DNA of 64,000 nt, from contig JAFGIN010000213.1 of the NCBI GenBank assembly GCA_016929595.1, positions 1 through 64,000 of the forward strand, read 5' to 3'. This DNA is from Chitinispirillaceae bacterium. GTDB lineage: Bacteria > Fibrobacterota > Chitinivibrionia > Chitinivibrionales > Chitinispirillaceae. Positions 54,088 through 63,352 of the stretch are shown piece by piece. The notes below the pieces were generated by a model, which saw only the letters and a list, made by a program, of their open reading frames with translations, searched no databases and had not been told where the DNA came from. The position numbers and the translations under genes were made by a program. Positions within the stretch are counted from its first letter, which is position 1; each line of letters begins with the position of its first letter.

Positions 54088-55002
54088 TTAAAATACGACC
54101 TTGAAAATCGAAGTACATATTGCCGCTCCACCTGCGGAGAAAAGTGCAATAGTAGTAATATTCCAGGCTACTGAAATCGCATGCAAACGGTCGAAATCAG
54201 AAGGTGGTTTTGCCTTAATGTAACTATCAATAGAGAGTGAACGCATATACGCAGCTCCGGTTCCGGCAACAAAACACAACGATGCTCCCGCAAGCCACCG
54301 CAAAGCACTTCTACGATCCCTGTCAGTTCCGCCACCGGTTAAATTGAAATCGTAGTGGTAACTGGTACCGCTGCTGAATGTAACTGGGATGCGCAATGGA
54401 AGCAAAGGGGTTTTTCTCATTTCCAGAGTATAATTTCCCGGTTGAACCAACCCTTCAAATGGTGTTGTCCCCAAAGGTGCACCATCAAGAAGAAGTGTTA
54501 CTGCCGGAGGCTCAGTCATAACTGTTATATGCGCCATGAGAATGCGCTCTAACCAGAACTGCAGTTTTGACACCACCGCTGATACAACCAACCCCTTTGA
54601 TTCATCACAATCCATCAAAATACGGAAATGAGTGATCCCTCCGGAATTGATATTTTGTACACGAAGATTGATAAGGCATCCTCCGGCAAGTGTATCCGCA
54701 CTCCCCCACACGATATATGCTGCATTGCAATCACGAGCTGATACTACCATACTCTGATCCGGAACTGAATCAATCAGTGAAAAGGTATCAAGAACCGTTC
54801 TGATGCTCACTATCGAAGTTGAAATACGATCATGGATCGCGGTCGACAGATCATTAAATAAAGGCTTGGCGGTATTGTTACGGATATTGCCAAGAAGTAC
54901 CGTATTCTGAGTGTTGTCCTGAGCGTAAACTAACTGTCTATTCGCTATTAACGGTAAAACAAGTAATAATCCTGAAATGATAAAAAAAAGCCGTTTACCC
55001 AT
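54088..55002 (-). CDS. PEGA-domain envelope protein
   Basis: This is a 304-residue exported protein. Signal: KRLFFIISGLLLVLPLIANRQLVYA. The first half (about 30-165) resembles TolB-N/FlgO-like sensors of envelope signals (TVLLGNIRNNTAKPLFNDLSTAIHDRIS, given in part). A PEGA domain follows (about 168-230, ITVMTEPPAVTLLLDGAPLGTTPFEGLV). It then has a helical region with two likely membrane segments (SALRWLAGASLCFVAGTGAAYM and ITTIALFSAGGAAICTSIFKVV). AGGGT stands 7 bp before the ATG. It heads the operon PEGA - SUMF1-like - sigma - FecR. PEGA domains are thought to bind cell-wall or surface structures, so it may be the sensor. This is inference. Confidence 0.75.
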   Translation of the reverse strand: MGKRLFFIISGLLLVLPLIANRQLVYAQDNTQNTVLLGNIRNNTAKPLFNDLSTAIHDRISTSIVSIRTVLDTFSLIDSVPDQSMVVSARDCNAAYIVWGSADTLAGGCLINLRVQNINSGGITHFRILMDCDESKGLVVSAVVSKLQFWLERILMAHITVMTEPPAVTLLLDGAPLGTTPFEGLVQPGNYTLEMRKTPLLPLRIPVTFSSGTSYHYDFNLTGGGTDRDRRSALRWLAGASLCFVAGTGAAYMRSLSIDSYIKAKPPSDFDRLHAISVAWNITTIALFSAGGAAICTSIFKVVF

Positions 55003-55086
55003 GTAATACCCTGATATTGATATTCCGACAATCGGAAAGATAGTTACTGCACAACGAATAGTGCACCTTTTTGTTGCCGCAAAGAG

Positions 55087-55118
55087 AAAACGCCCGACAG
55101 AATTTACTCTGCCGGACG
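55087..55118 (-). terminator. Terminator after the 55.2-kb lipoprotein gene
   Basis: On the minus strand CGTCCGGCAGAG and TTCTGTCGGGCG pair over 12 positions (three G-T) and are followed by TTTT. It lies about 40 bp beyond the lipoprotein stop codon. Confidence 0.75.
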
Positions 55119-55156
55119 AATGAAGAATAATGAATAACGGGGTATCTATAGCGTGA

Positions 55157-55891
55157 TTAAAAAGAAAATGATCGACGAACTAATCCTGTTTCTGCATTTT
55201 TATAAAGAAGTAGCTGTGGTGACGAGGAACGAACATTTCTGCCATTGTTTATTAAACGGCCATTGATATTAAATGCAGCAGCCGGCACTTTAGTATTGGA
55301 CAATTTCTGTCCGCGACACCCTGAATTATCTTTGAAATTTATTCCAGTACTTATCTCAATGCTTTTGGGCGGAAGGTTAATAATGGATGGCCCATCGGCA
55401 CAATCAATTGGATTGAAAGTTCCATCTGAAGTAAGTGCATAGCTGCTATGTACGAGTGTGTCCTGTTTTGTATAAAAAACCATGCTTTTTCCCCATTTTT
55501 TAAATTCATTTTCAATTTTTTCCCTCTTAACCCTGTCCATAGCAACAATACCTGCGTCAACCAGCCAATCAAGCTCAGTTCTAACACAAAGATCATACTG
55601 CATAGTATTAAGATCCGTTTTCGAAGTATCAACCGTAAATTGTAGAGTTCTGCTCCCTGCATCCAGTACAACCATAACAGACGGTTGAAAATGACTCCGA
55701 AATGTGTACCGGGACTTCCCTTCATCCTTAAAATAACTTACATTCAACTCGCCTATTTTTTCAATAGGTGTAACGTCTATCGACTCCGCGTTGTTGAACT
55801 TAATTTCAAATACATTATCTGGTGATTTGCATGCAAAGAGCATGGTTGGTACTACAAAAAGTAGGGTGAGTGTGATAACTTTTTTTAACAT
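55157..55891 (-). CDS. Exported lipoprotein of unknown function
   Basis: This 244-residue protein has a clean SPase II signal (KKVITLTLLFVVPTMLFAC, Cys 21). The mature protein is about 220 residues of alternating beta strands without a domain I recognise (VFEIKFNNAESIDVTPIEKIGELNVSYF, for instance). The last 40 residues carry GRLINNGRNVRSSSPQLLLYKNAETGLVRR, which resembles T9SS-like or FlgD-like tails in a shortened form. GGGAGG precedes the ATG by 5 bp. It is transcribed alone, with its own terminator, upstream of the PEGA-sigma operon and downstream of the second C25 gene on the same strand. Confidence 0.6.
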   Translation of the reverse strand: MLKKVITLTLLFVVPTMLFACKSPDNVFEIKFNNAESIDVTPIEKIGELNVSYFKDEGKSRYTFRSHFQPSVMVVLDAGSRTLQFTVDTSKTDLNTMQYDLCVRTELDWLVDAGIVAMDRVKREKIENEFKKWGKSMVFYTKQDTLVHSSYALTSDGTFNPIDCADGPSIINLPPKSIEISTGINFKDNSGCRGQKLSNTKVPAAAFNINGRLINNGRNVRSSSPQLLLYKNAETGLVRRSFSF

Positions 55892-55966
55892 AAAAACCTC
55901 CCGATTGATTGTGAATTTCTTGTTTCAATGTTATAACGCAGCTGAAATTAAAGATGAACATTTTTT

Positions 55967-56000
55967 TTAAAAAAAAAGCCATCATCAGTTTGATGATGGC
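55967..56000 (-). terminator. Terminator of the second C25 peptidase gene
   Basis: On the minus strand GCCATCATCA and TGATGATGGC form a perfect 10-bp stem with an AAC loop, followed by TTTTTTTTT. It lies about 50 bp after the C25 stop codon. Confidence 0.85.
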
Positions 56001-56048
56001 CTTAGTTACCGGTTTAAGCCGATATGTAAAACATGCCCAATGAGATAA

Positions 56049-58787
56049 TTACGGTACAAACCGCAGATTATCTATGTAATATGGACCTGAATTGGCGTTA
56101 GTATTAAGTGCTATAATAAATTTAAAATCACTATAACTTCCCCTGAGTTTAGAAAGTACCGTAGAAGGCACTGTGAACTGCAGCGTACTGAATGTATTAA
56201 ACGGTTTGCCGGTAAGATTGACAGCTCCAAGGCTTACCCGGTTCAATCCTGCATTTGCTGAATTAACAAAAACCTGAACCTGACCAATCCAGCTAGGATT
56301 TGGTTGTGTTGATCCGATATAAAGATCAACTGCAAGTTTTGATGTCTCATTTACGATTTGTGATGTACTCATGGCAGCACTGGTGATTTCACGATAGTTG
56401 TTACCACCAAAAGTAATTGATGCGCTACCCTGGGTTTTGTTTGTGGTATTGCGTGCAAGTGTTCCACTTCCGCTGGTTATTGTCCATTTTGAAGTATATT
56501 CAAAGCCAAGAGTCTGATAAACGTTCTGACTTACATAAATAACACCTTCATAGGGACGACGATCATATCCGGTAACAGTAACATAGATTATACCGGTTGC
56601 AGTAGGATTGATTGTGAAAGTAGAAGTTGAGCTTGTTGTAACATCAACAAGATGAATATTGTTTGTAGAACTATAGAGACATACCTGACGTTTTCCGCTA
56701 CCGGATGATGTAATTCTTACAGTTTGAGAACCTGTTCCAATCTGTGACGGATGTGTGACGGTACGGGTAACAGGAGTGCGAACATGGATATCGCCTTCTG
56801 GATCACCGAAAACATGGAAAATCTGGAAAGTTTCGGTACGGGCACTGCTGGTTCTTTGCATCATGTAGATTTTGCCATAATTAAGATTCTGACCTAACTT
56901 ACGGGCATTTCCTTCAGTCATACCATGCATGTTGGTGGAAGTAGGAGCTGGGAGATTTTTGTCAAAGTTTGGTGAAGTTGAACTATTAATCCAGGTACGA
57001 TAACTGGGAAGCAAACCCATACCGCAACCATGTGCCATCCAGTCATTTGGCCCGGAGAAGGATACATCGACAGCTGAAATAACCGCATATGCACCACCAT
57101 TTGAATGGAGCAGAAGTGCACGAGTAAAGTTATTGTTTTTATGGTATGAACCTGTCAGGCAATTAAGCGAATAGATTACCGGACGCTTGGTACCATTGGA
57201 GAGTGCGTTTACATTAGTTGTGGAAAAGCTTGGAGAACCCCAACCGGTAGCACTTCCATGATCGCGATGAATAACAAATGATATACCGCCGTTAATGGTA
57301 TTACTGATACGCGAAGTTGCAGTAGTTCCGTTAAGAAAAGTATTGAAGACACGTGTACCAATTGTTGATGTGCTGTTCCAGAGTAGAGAGCTTGACCTCC
57401 ATTTGCAGCTTGATGTAACGTTATCGGGATTTACAAAGCTTCGGGTATTGGTGTAGCTGTTTCCTTCAAAATAACTTGCAAATGCATCTGCAGTTTCACA
57501 GAAATATCTGTCAGCAATATTATTAGGACCAACACTGCTTGGTTCATGATCCTGGATCTGCGCAGCAACAAGAGTTTTCCTGTAGATATTAGTGGTAGGA
57601 GGCGTACGATCCATAGTGGTAACTTTTGAAAGCATGGTTGTCAATTCTGTACTTGTTTTTGCAGGAAGACGACCATAAAATAAATCGGGTACGGGAGTCT
57701 GTCCGGCAACCAGGGGATCACGTTCTGCATAATACAAATCAGAGTAACCACCGTAATTGCTGGTATATGTTTCGACATACCACCCATCGACACCATTGTT
57801 TGCAGTTTCATCACCAATGATAAGCAGGTAAGCAGGATAATTTGCAGCAGACAGACTTAACATGTAATTTCTGATCTGAGCTGAATCTGGTGCACCATTT
57901 GAATTGATCTGTGATGTTTTTACTACGACAACTTTATATCCTTTACGACGTTTCCAGTTAATAAACGTATTAAGTGCAGAATTACCATTAAACTGATCAT
58001 CCATGATAATCATATACCGTTCCGGAGCAGCAACAGCATCAACTCCGGCATCATAACTTTCGGTAAACAGTTCATTGAGAGATCTGCTCGTGACAGGTTT
58101 CTGGTCAAGTGCATTTACGGATGTATTTGCAATATTAACAATCACATCAATGGATGTGGCAACCTGCAGTTCACCAGTTCCCGGGCGTGTACGGGCAAGA
58201 GCCACTTCCACACGCACGAATTGACGATCACGCACAACATATGTCTCAGACTTCAAAATGTAATCGGCCGGATAATACTCCGATCCTGAATATGTTAAAT
58301 CATCAACAGTAATCTTTGGCTGAAACCCGTCTACATCAGGATACGGTATCTGAGCAGGCTCCACATAAATCTTCCGATCGATATACTTATCGGTTACCGG
58401 ACGTGCAGCAACTTTTGCTTCCGACCCGTAAGGCACTTCAAGAGTTATGATGTGCATTGGAACGGCTGGTTTCCCAACTTCGTAAGTATAACCTGTAACA
58501 CCTGGTATTTCAATATGCTGGAATTTTTTTCCGTCCATTTCGACATTGGAAACATCGATTCCAGGTACATCGAGGGTAAGCTTATATTGCCGAATATTAT
58601 CAACCTTCTGAGCGATGTTAACCAGCGATCCGTTAACCGTCGTGGTAACACTCAGTTCTTCCGATTCTGTAGCTTTTTTCTCTGAGCTAAGGTTAATCCA
58701 TTCTCCCGAAACGGAAGTTCCGACAAACAACGAAGCGGCCAACAATGACCCCTTCGTAAAAAAATCAAAATACGATTTGTAATTCAT
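56049..58787 (-). CDS. Exported gingipain-type C25 cysteine peptidase (second copy)
   Basis: This is a 912-residue secreted protease. The signal peptide region is FFTKGSLLAASLFVGTSVSG. A propeptide-like region (about 60-230) precedes the C25 catalytic domain (about 250-630). The dyad is H510 in VIHRDHGSATG and C543 in SLNCLTGS, 33 residues apart. This is the same spacing class as the 20.4-kb homologue (31), but the two are not close copies: the other has F5/8C domains, which this one lacks. The C-terminal part (about 690-912) holds an Ig-like unit and a carbohydrate-binding-type jelly roll ending in YIDNLRFVP. GGAGA stands 4 bp before the ATG. It is divergent from the response-regulator gene, and a 13-bp inverted repeat lies between. 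Confidence 0.88.
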   Translation of the reverse strand: MNYKSYFDFFTKGSLLAASLFVGTSVSGEWINLSSEKKATESEELSVTTTVNGSLVNIAQKVDNIRQYKLTLDVPGIDVSNVEMDGKKFQHIEIPGVTGYTYEVGKPAVPMHIITLEVPYGSEAKVAARPVTDKYIDRKIYVEPAQIPYPDVDGFQPKITVDDLTYSGSEYYPADYILKSETYVVRDRQFVRVEVALARTRPGTGELQVATSIDVIVNIANTSVNALDQKPVTSRSLNELFTESYDAGVDAVAAPERYMIIMDDQFNGNSALNTFINWKRRKGYKVVVVKTSQINSNGAPDSAQIRNYMLSLSAANYPAYLLIIGDETANNGVDGWYVETYTSNYGGYSDLYYAERDPLVAGQTPVPDLFYGRLPAKTSTELTTMLSKVTTMDRTPPTTNIYRKTLVAAQIQDHEPSSVGPNNIADRYFCETADAFASYFEGNSYTNTRSFVNPDNVTSSCKWRSSSLLWNSTSTIGTRVFNTFLNGTTATSRISNTINGGISFVIHRDHGSATGWGSPSFSTTNVNALSNGTKRPVIYSLNCLTGSYHKNNNFTRALLLHSNGGAYAVISAVDVSFSGPNDWMAHGCGMGLLPSYRTWINSSTSPNFDKNLPAPTSTNMHGMTEGNARKLGQNLNYGKIYMMQRTSSARTETFQIFHVFGDPEGDIHVRTPVTRTVTHPSQIGTGSQTVRITSSGSGKRQVCLYSSTNNIHLVDVTTSSTSTFTINPTATGIIYVTVTGYDRRPYEGVIYVSQNVYQTLGFEYTSKWTITSGSGTLARNTTNKTQGSASITFGGNNYREITSAAMSTSQIVNETSKLAVDLYIGSTQPNPSWIGQVQVFVNSANAGLNRVSLGAVNLTGKPFNTFSTLQFTVPSTVLSKLRGSYSDFKFIIALNTNANSGPYYIDNLRFVP

Positions 58788-59220
58788 GTATTCTCCATGG
58801 TTTTGTGTGATTTGTTTTTTTTACAAAATTTGAAACACCCAAACCGTCCTGTTTTTTACCTCTCCTTTCTCAAACGGCTGAATCAGTGTGACAAATAAAA
58901 CATACACATTACCATGTCACTCAAATGCGAACTCCTGTTCGTATTTTCTTTTGAAAGAAAATATTGCCTGAACATAATGCAATTATTATATTATCAATTG
59001 AAAGATATGTTTTATGAGTACAGCTGGTACTCATAAAACTCTAACAAAATTGTAGTTTTTTTAATTTTATTTGCAATACAAGTATAACACAGGTTGAACT
59101 TTTTTAACTTGTAAAAATTGGCATTCACATTTTGAAGGTGTATGGTATATTGTATTTACGCTGTATCAAACTACATTGTCAATTTCCACCATAGTTGTCA
59201 TGATTTCAGGAGCAAATTAC
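58788..59220. other. Divergent promoter region between C25 peptidase and response regulator
   Basis: About 430 bp with no gene. It holds the inverted repeat at 59009-59039. Promoters for both flanking genes are expected here; I cannot place the boxes with confidence. Confidence 0.4.
59009..59039. promoter_or_regulatory. 13-bp inverted repeat in divergent promoter region
   Basis: GTTTTATGAGTAC and GTACTCATAAAAC match perfectly around AGCTG. It lies about 222 bp from the C25 start and 182 bp from the regulator start. It may be an operator for one or both genes; a T-run 17 bp further right makes a terminator less likely but not excluded. Confidence 0.5.
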
Positions 59221-60015
59221 ATGAGCACGCGTGTACTAACAGCAGATAAACGTTTTAATATTCTATTGATACAAAACGATTCATCGATAAAAGAACAGAT
59301 CTCTTCCATGTTGCTTTCACCAATGGTGAGAATCGAATGTGCCACTTCGATAGCTGAAGTACGCAAAAAAGTACTTAAATCAGGTACTGCCTGGCACTGC
59401 TGGATTCTTGACCCCAATATCAACAAATACGAAAATGGAGTTGATCTGATGCGAGAGTTCAACTATTTTCCATTTATCATTGTTCTATCGGGTAATGGTA
59501 CGATGAGGCTTGCCTTCAAGATTACACAATTGGGTGCATTAGACGTTTTCGATCACCTTCCCGATAACAATTTTGATGAATTCATCGATTCGGTGATTCA
59601 TACTACTATACTTGGCTTCCTCCTTGACTCAAAACGTTCTGATTACTTGTCTACTTTTTTAGCACTTAAAAAAAACATTGTACCCAATGTGCCCGACTGG
59701 GCACGTCAGACATTTATCAGCCAGCGGTATTTAGAAAGGATCTGTGAGCAACATTTTGGTCTTCCCCCCCGTTATGTGCTTCCTCTTTACTATCATCTTT
59801 TCAGTAAATTTTATAATACTCTTGCAAATGTCGATAGCCACTGGCTGACTCGACGGTACAATACAAATGAAAGTACGTTTTTTAGAAGCTGCAACGAATT
59901 TGTAAAAAAAAGAATTGCACCCGCAATTTCACTGTATCCGTTTGTGAAAAACAGGTTCAATCTTGAATGGTTGGATACAGATTGTAAGCAGGAGAATACC
60001 CTTATCTGCTGTTGA
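59221..60015 (+). CDS. Degenerate response-regulator protein with AraC-like helix-turn-helix
   Basis: This 264-residue protein starts at ATG 59221, with AGGAG 8 bp upstream; an earlier in-frame codon at 59176 lacks a site. Residues about 12-130 fold as a receiver domain (FNILLIQNDSSIKEQI, then WILDPNINKYENGVDLM). Where receivers have an acidic pair and the phospho-accepting Asp, ILDPN supplies one Asp, but its QND-type start has only one acidic residue. The LSGNG segment gives the Ser/Thr position, and a Lys near 120 is not obvious. The C-terminal part has FISQRYLERICEQHFGLPPRYVLPLYYHLF, an AraC-type second helix-turn-helix arrangement, with the first less clear. It is probably a DNA-binding regulator with atypical or no phosphorylation. 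It may control the divergent C25 gene. Confidence 0.6.
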   Translation: MSTRVLTADKRFNILLIQNDSSIKEQISSMLLSPMVRIECATSIAEVRKKVLKSGTAWHCWILDPNINKYENGVDLMREFNYFPFIIVLSGNGTMRLAFKITQLGALDVFDHLPDNNFDEFIDSVIHTTILGFLLDSKRSDYLSTFLALKKNIVPNVPDWARQTFISQRYLERICEQHFGLPPRYVLPLYYHLFSKFYNTLANVDSHWLTRRYNTNESTFFRSCNEFVKKRIAPAISLYPFVKNRFNLEWLDTDCKQENTLICC

Positions 60016-60145
60016 TCCTTTAACTAAATCGGGAGATAGCAAACCGTCTCCACATCCTTTTGCACAAATCTCTGCTATAGCAAATTCGCTTTCATTTGAT
60101 TATTTTACTCTCTTTTGAAGACTTTTTTACAAGGAGTATTGAAAA

Positions 60146-62062
60146 ATGAAAATATTTGTACCTGGACGAATTTGTCTCTTTGGTGAACACACAGACTGGG
60201 CAGGCGGATACCGCCGGATCAATGGTGGATTGGAGATGGGATATACACTTATCAGCGGAACCAACCAGGGCCTTTTCGCTGATGTAAAGCCTCATCCATC
60301 AAAACTTATTTTCAGGACAACGCTCACCGATGAGGTATTTGAAATCCCCATGACACGTGAAGCACTCCTTGTTGAAGCTCAGAAGGGTGGTATTTTCAGT
60401 TATGTCGCTGGTGTTGCCTATCAGGTTTTAACTCATTATCGTGTACACGGGCTGGAGATCGATAATTACAAAACAGATTTGCCGGTAAAAAAAGGGCTTT
60501 CATCAAGCGCTGCTACAAGTGTTCTGGTAGCACGGGCATTCAACAGAGTGTACGACCTGAAAATGACCATCCGTGGAGAGATGGAATTTGGATATCTGGG
60601 TGAAATAACTACCCCATCACGGTGCGGACGCATGGATCAGGGCTGTGCTTATGGTGACAAACCAATTTTGATGATCTTTGATGGGGATCGGGTTGATGTA
60701 AAAGAGGTTGCAGTTGGAGGTACGCTTAACTTCATAATAGTTGATCTCTGTGCAGGTAAAGATACACGTGAGATTCTCAGCAAATTGAATAAATGCTATC
60801 CCTTCGCAGAAAACGATCTGCAGCGGGGAGTTCAGGAGTACCTCGGCACTATCAGCGCATCATTAACAAAAAGAGCAGTCAAGGCAATAGAAGTCGGTGA
60901 TGCTGCCGCATTGGGTAAGCTAATGGTGGAATCGCAGGCGGCTTTTGATCGTGCATGTATCCCGGCATGCCCAACACAGCTGACCTCACCTGTTTTGCAC
61001 AAACTGCTCTCCTGGCCATCTCTACAACCACTGATTCTGGGTGGCAAGGGCGTTGGATCCCAGGGAGATGGAACAGCACAGCTTCTGGTCAAAGATGAAG
61101 CAACCCGCAACAAAGTTATTGAAATTATCGAATCTGAACTTCAGATGCAGTGCCAGAAACTTACACTTTCACCAGCTAAAAAGGTGCGAAAGGCAGTTAT
61201 TCCGGCAGCAGGTTTCGGCACCCGGCTGTTCCCGGCAACTAAAGCGGTTAAAAAGGAACTCTTTCCTATTATCGGCAGAGATGGTATCGCAAAACCGGTC
61301 ATTCAGGCTATTGTTGAAGAGGCACTCAGTGGTGACATTGAAGAGATCTGCGTTATTGTACAGAAAGGCGATCGGACACTCTTTGAGGATTACTTTCATA
61401 CCCCCCCTCCTATGGATCATTTTGCAAAACTCTCCAAAGATGCTCAAAAAATATCCAATTACATTACAGAAATCGGACATAAAATCACATTCATCGAACA
61501 GCAGACTCAAAACGGATTTGGTGATGCAGTATTCTGCGCAAAAGAGTGGGTCGGAAATGAACCGTTCCTGCTGATGCTTGGTGACCATCTGTATGCATCA
61601 TATACCGACACATCATGTACAAGGCAGCTGCTTGAAGTGTATGAAAAGTATGGACGAAGCGTTGTTGGGCTGATGCTTACACCAGCTGAGCAGATCCGTC
61701 ATTTTGGTACCGTTACCGGAAACTGGGAAGAGAAACAATCGGTCATCTCGATTACAGAATTCGCAGAAAAACCAGATTCTATCTATGCTGCGGAACACCT
61801 GCATATCGAAGATCTTCCGGATGATCAGTACTGCACCGTTTTTGGTCAGTATGTACTCTCACACCGCATTTTTGAATTTCTTGAAGAGAACATCTCAAAA
61901 AACATCAGGGAAAAAGGTGAGTTCCAGCTCACATCATGCCTCGACAAACTTCGTCAGGAAGATGGATTCATGGGGTATCTTGTTCAGGGAAAACGTTTTG
62001 ATATCGGATTACCCCAGGCATATCTTGAAAGTGCCGTTGAATTTGCGAACTGGCGCAACTGA
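60146..62062 (+). CDS. Fusion of GHMP sugar kinase and GalU-type uridylyltransferase
   Basis: This 638-residue protein has two enzyme halves. Residues 1-335 are a GHMP kinase: PGRICLFGEHTDWAGGY (motif 1, galactokinase-like GEHTD), LPVKKGLSSSAATS (motif 2, ATP-binding), and LGGKGVGSQGDGTAQ (motif 3). From about 346 a GalU-type nucleotidyltransferase starts: AVIPAAGFGTRLFPATKAVKKELFP, TQNGFGDAV, MLGDHLY and EFAEKPD. A linker of about 10 residues joins them. The expected reaction is sugar + ATP to sugar-1-phosphate, then + UTP to UDP-sugar, without releasing the intermediate, akin to the fused Fkp fucokinase/pyrophosphorylase. The sugar could be galactose, glucuronate or another hexose; I cannot tell. 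AAGGAG precedes the ATG. No related gene is adjacent. Confidence 0.88.
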   Translation: MKIFVPGRICLFGEHTDWAGGYRRINGGLEMGYTLISGTNQGLFADVKPHPSKLIFRTTLTDEVFEIPMTREALLVEAQKGGIFSYVAGVAYQVLTHYRVHGLEIDNYKTDLPVKKGLSSSAATSVLVARAFNRVYDLKMTIRGEMEFGYLGEITTPSRCGRMDQGCAYGDKPILMIFDGDRVDVKEVAVGGTLNFIIVDLCAGKDTREILSKLNKCYPFAENDLQRGVQEYLGTISASLTKRAVKAIEVGDAAALGKLMVESQAAFDRACIPACPTQLTSPVLHKLLSWPSLQPLILGGKGVGSQGDGTAQLLVKDEATRNKVIEIIESELQMQCQKLTLSPAKKVRKAVIPAAGFGTRLFPATKAVKKELFPIIGRDGIAKPVIQAIVEEALSGDIEEICVIVQKGDRTLFEDYFHTPPPMDHFAKLSKDAQKISNYITEIGHKITFIEQQTQNGFGDAVFCAKEWVGNEPFLLMLGDHLYASYTDTSCTRQLLEVYEKYGRSVVGLMLTPAEQIRHFGTVTGNWEEKQSVISITEFAEKPDSIYAAEHLHIEDLPDDQYCTVFGQYVLSHRIFEFLEENISKNIREKGEFQLTSCLDKLRQEDGFMGYLVQGKRFDIGLPQAYLESAVEFANWRN

Positions 62063-62139
62063 TAAGACATCCATATTCACTTGAATGTATAGGTTTTTGT
62101 CAGGTTAGGACAGCCTCATAAAGATTATAATCCACGCAA

Positions 62140-62171
62140 TCCTGCATTCATCTCACATGATAAATGCAGGA
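62140..62171. terminator. Possible stem-loop after the fusion gene
   Basis: TCCTGCATT and AATGCAGGA form a 9-bp stem around a 14-base loop, 78 bp beyond the stop codon. The T-run that follows is short (AGTCTTTGG), so termination is uncertain. Confidence 0.3.
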
Positions 62172-62287
62172 AGTCTTTGGGCCTTCATCCATTTCCTTAT
62201 TCTAAACAGTGAACCTTATAAAACCCGAAAATCACGAAAAGAGCAGTACTGACCGATTATCGAATTTTCATGGAAAGATTTTTGTTT

Positions 62288-63283
62288 ATGAGATTGAACA
62301 TTATTTCTGTTTTTACCCTTTTCCTGCTGACTGTTGTATCAATAAGCAATGCAGGTACTGCCGCAGATGCAGTTCGCACACTTGAAAAAAACAGCTATTA
62401 CTTTAAACCACTCGCAACAGTTTTCGGTACAATAAACGGCGGAGGCTGGTATCGCTCTGCAGGAGTTAACAAGAATTTCAGTTTTTACGTCGGGTTACCT
62501 GTATCAATCACTTATATCAATAAGAAAGACCGCCTGTACGACTCAACCTATATTGATGAGCCATGCCGGCAGTGTATTGAGCAGAACCGAAACTCCCGTG
62601 GATGTATCCCATCACGAACAATCTCTCTGCCGACAATTTTTGGCATGGACAAACCCCCGGTTATTGATGTCGTCTCTTCACTTGATCACAACAGTAATGT
62701 TAATGGATTCCGGCATCAGTACTTTGCAAATGGTGTTGATGAACTTTCTCAATTTAACTGGATTCCCTACGTAGCACTTCAATCAGGGCTATCATACTTT
62801 TATACATCTGTCCAGCTGAGGTTTATGGCTATTCCTGCAGATGCTTTTACCGTAATACTTCCTGCGTTCTCGCTTCAGCATGATCTTAGATCATTGTTCC
62901 CCAATCTGCCATTTTCTCTTTCGCTGGCAGGTAATGCCTCAATCATGAGTATTAACTGGAAACCAGGTGATGATGTCGAAGGGACTGTAAAATTCAGGGG
63001 CATCTCAAATTTTCTCGGAATACTCGCCGGTTATCGCATTGGTGTATTTGAAGCGTTCCTTCAAACTGGCTGGGAACACTCTTTTTTGAAAACCTCGGGC
63101 ACTGTTACTATCTTACCCGATGAAATAGTCAGGCCATCAGTTAAACTCAATGGCAGAAATGCATTCAGGATTGGATTAAACGTTGCGCTGGATGTTGGAT
63201 ATACAGCCGTAGGTGGACATTCATTCGGTGCTGAAATGAATACAACAGCTAACATTCTCGGTTTCTCGTATCACAAAAAATAA
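62288..63283 (+). CDS. Outer-membrane protein of DUF6588-like type
   Basis: This is an exported protein of about 331 residues. The signal peptide RLNIISVFTLFLLTVVSISNAG fits ATG 62288 best; an in-frame ATG at 62270 adds six residues. The body contains INGGGWYRSAGVNKNFSFYVGLPVSITY near the N-terminus, the order found in a family of bacterial outer-membrane proteins, and repeated amphipathic strands. Two Cys (EPCRQCIEQ) and a Cys near RGCIPSR could form disulfides outside. It ends LGFSYHKK. Predicted barrel-like, role unknown. It lies 226 bp downstream of the fusion gene and 69 bp before the repeat lipoprotein, so the last two may share a transcript. The DUF link is from memory of the motif and is tentative. 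Confidence 0.55.
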   Translation: MRLNIISVFTLFLLTVVSISNAGTAADAVRTLEKNSYYFKPLATVFGTINGGGWYRSAGVNKNFSFYVGLPVSITYINKKDRLYDSTYIDEPCRQCIEQNRNSRGCIPSRTISLPTIFGMDKPPVIDVVSSLDHNSNVNGFRHQYFANGVDELSQFNWIPYVALQSGLSYFYTSVQLRFMAIPADAFTVILPAFSLQHDLRSLFPNLPFSLSLAGNASIMSINWKPGDDVEGTVKFRGISNFLGILAGYRIGVFEAFLQTGWEHSFLKTSGTVTILPDEIVRPSVKLNGRNAFRIGLNVALDVGYTAVGGHSFGAEMNTTANILGFSYHKK

Positions 63284-63352
63284 TTTTCATATAATGACGA
63301 AAAAAGCATAGTATCAGGGAACCAGTACCTACCTTGATTAAGGAGAATTTAA

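Noticed and set aside
61041-61588. Long alternative frames (177 and 139 codons) within the fusion gene
   Set aside because: They lie in other frames of a gene with complete catalytic motifs. They are shadows of its codon bias.
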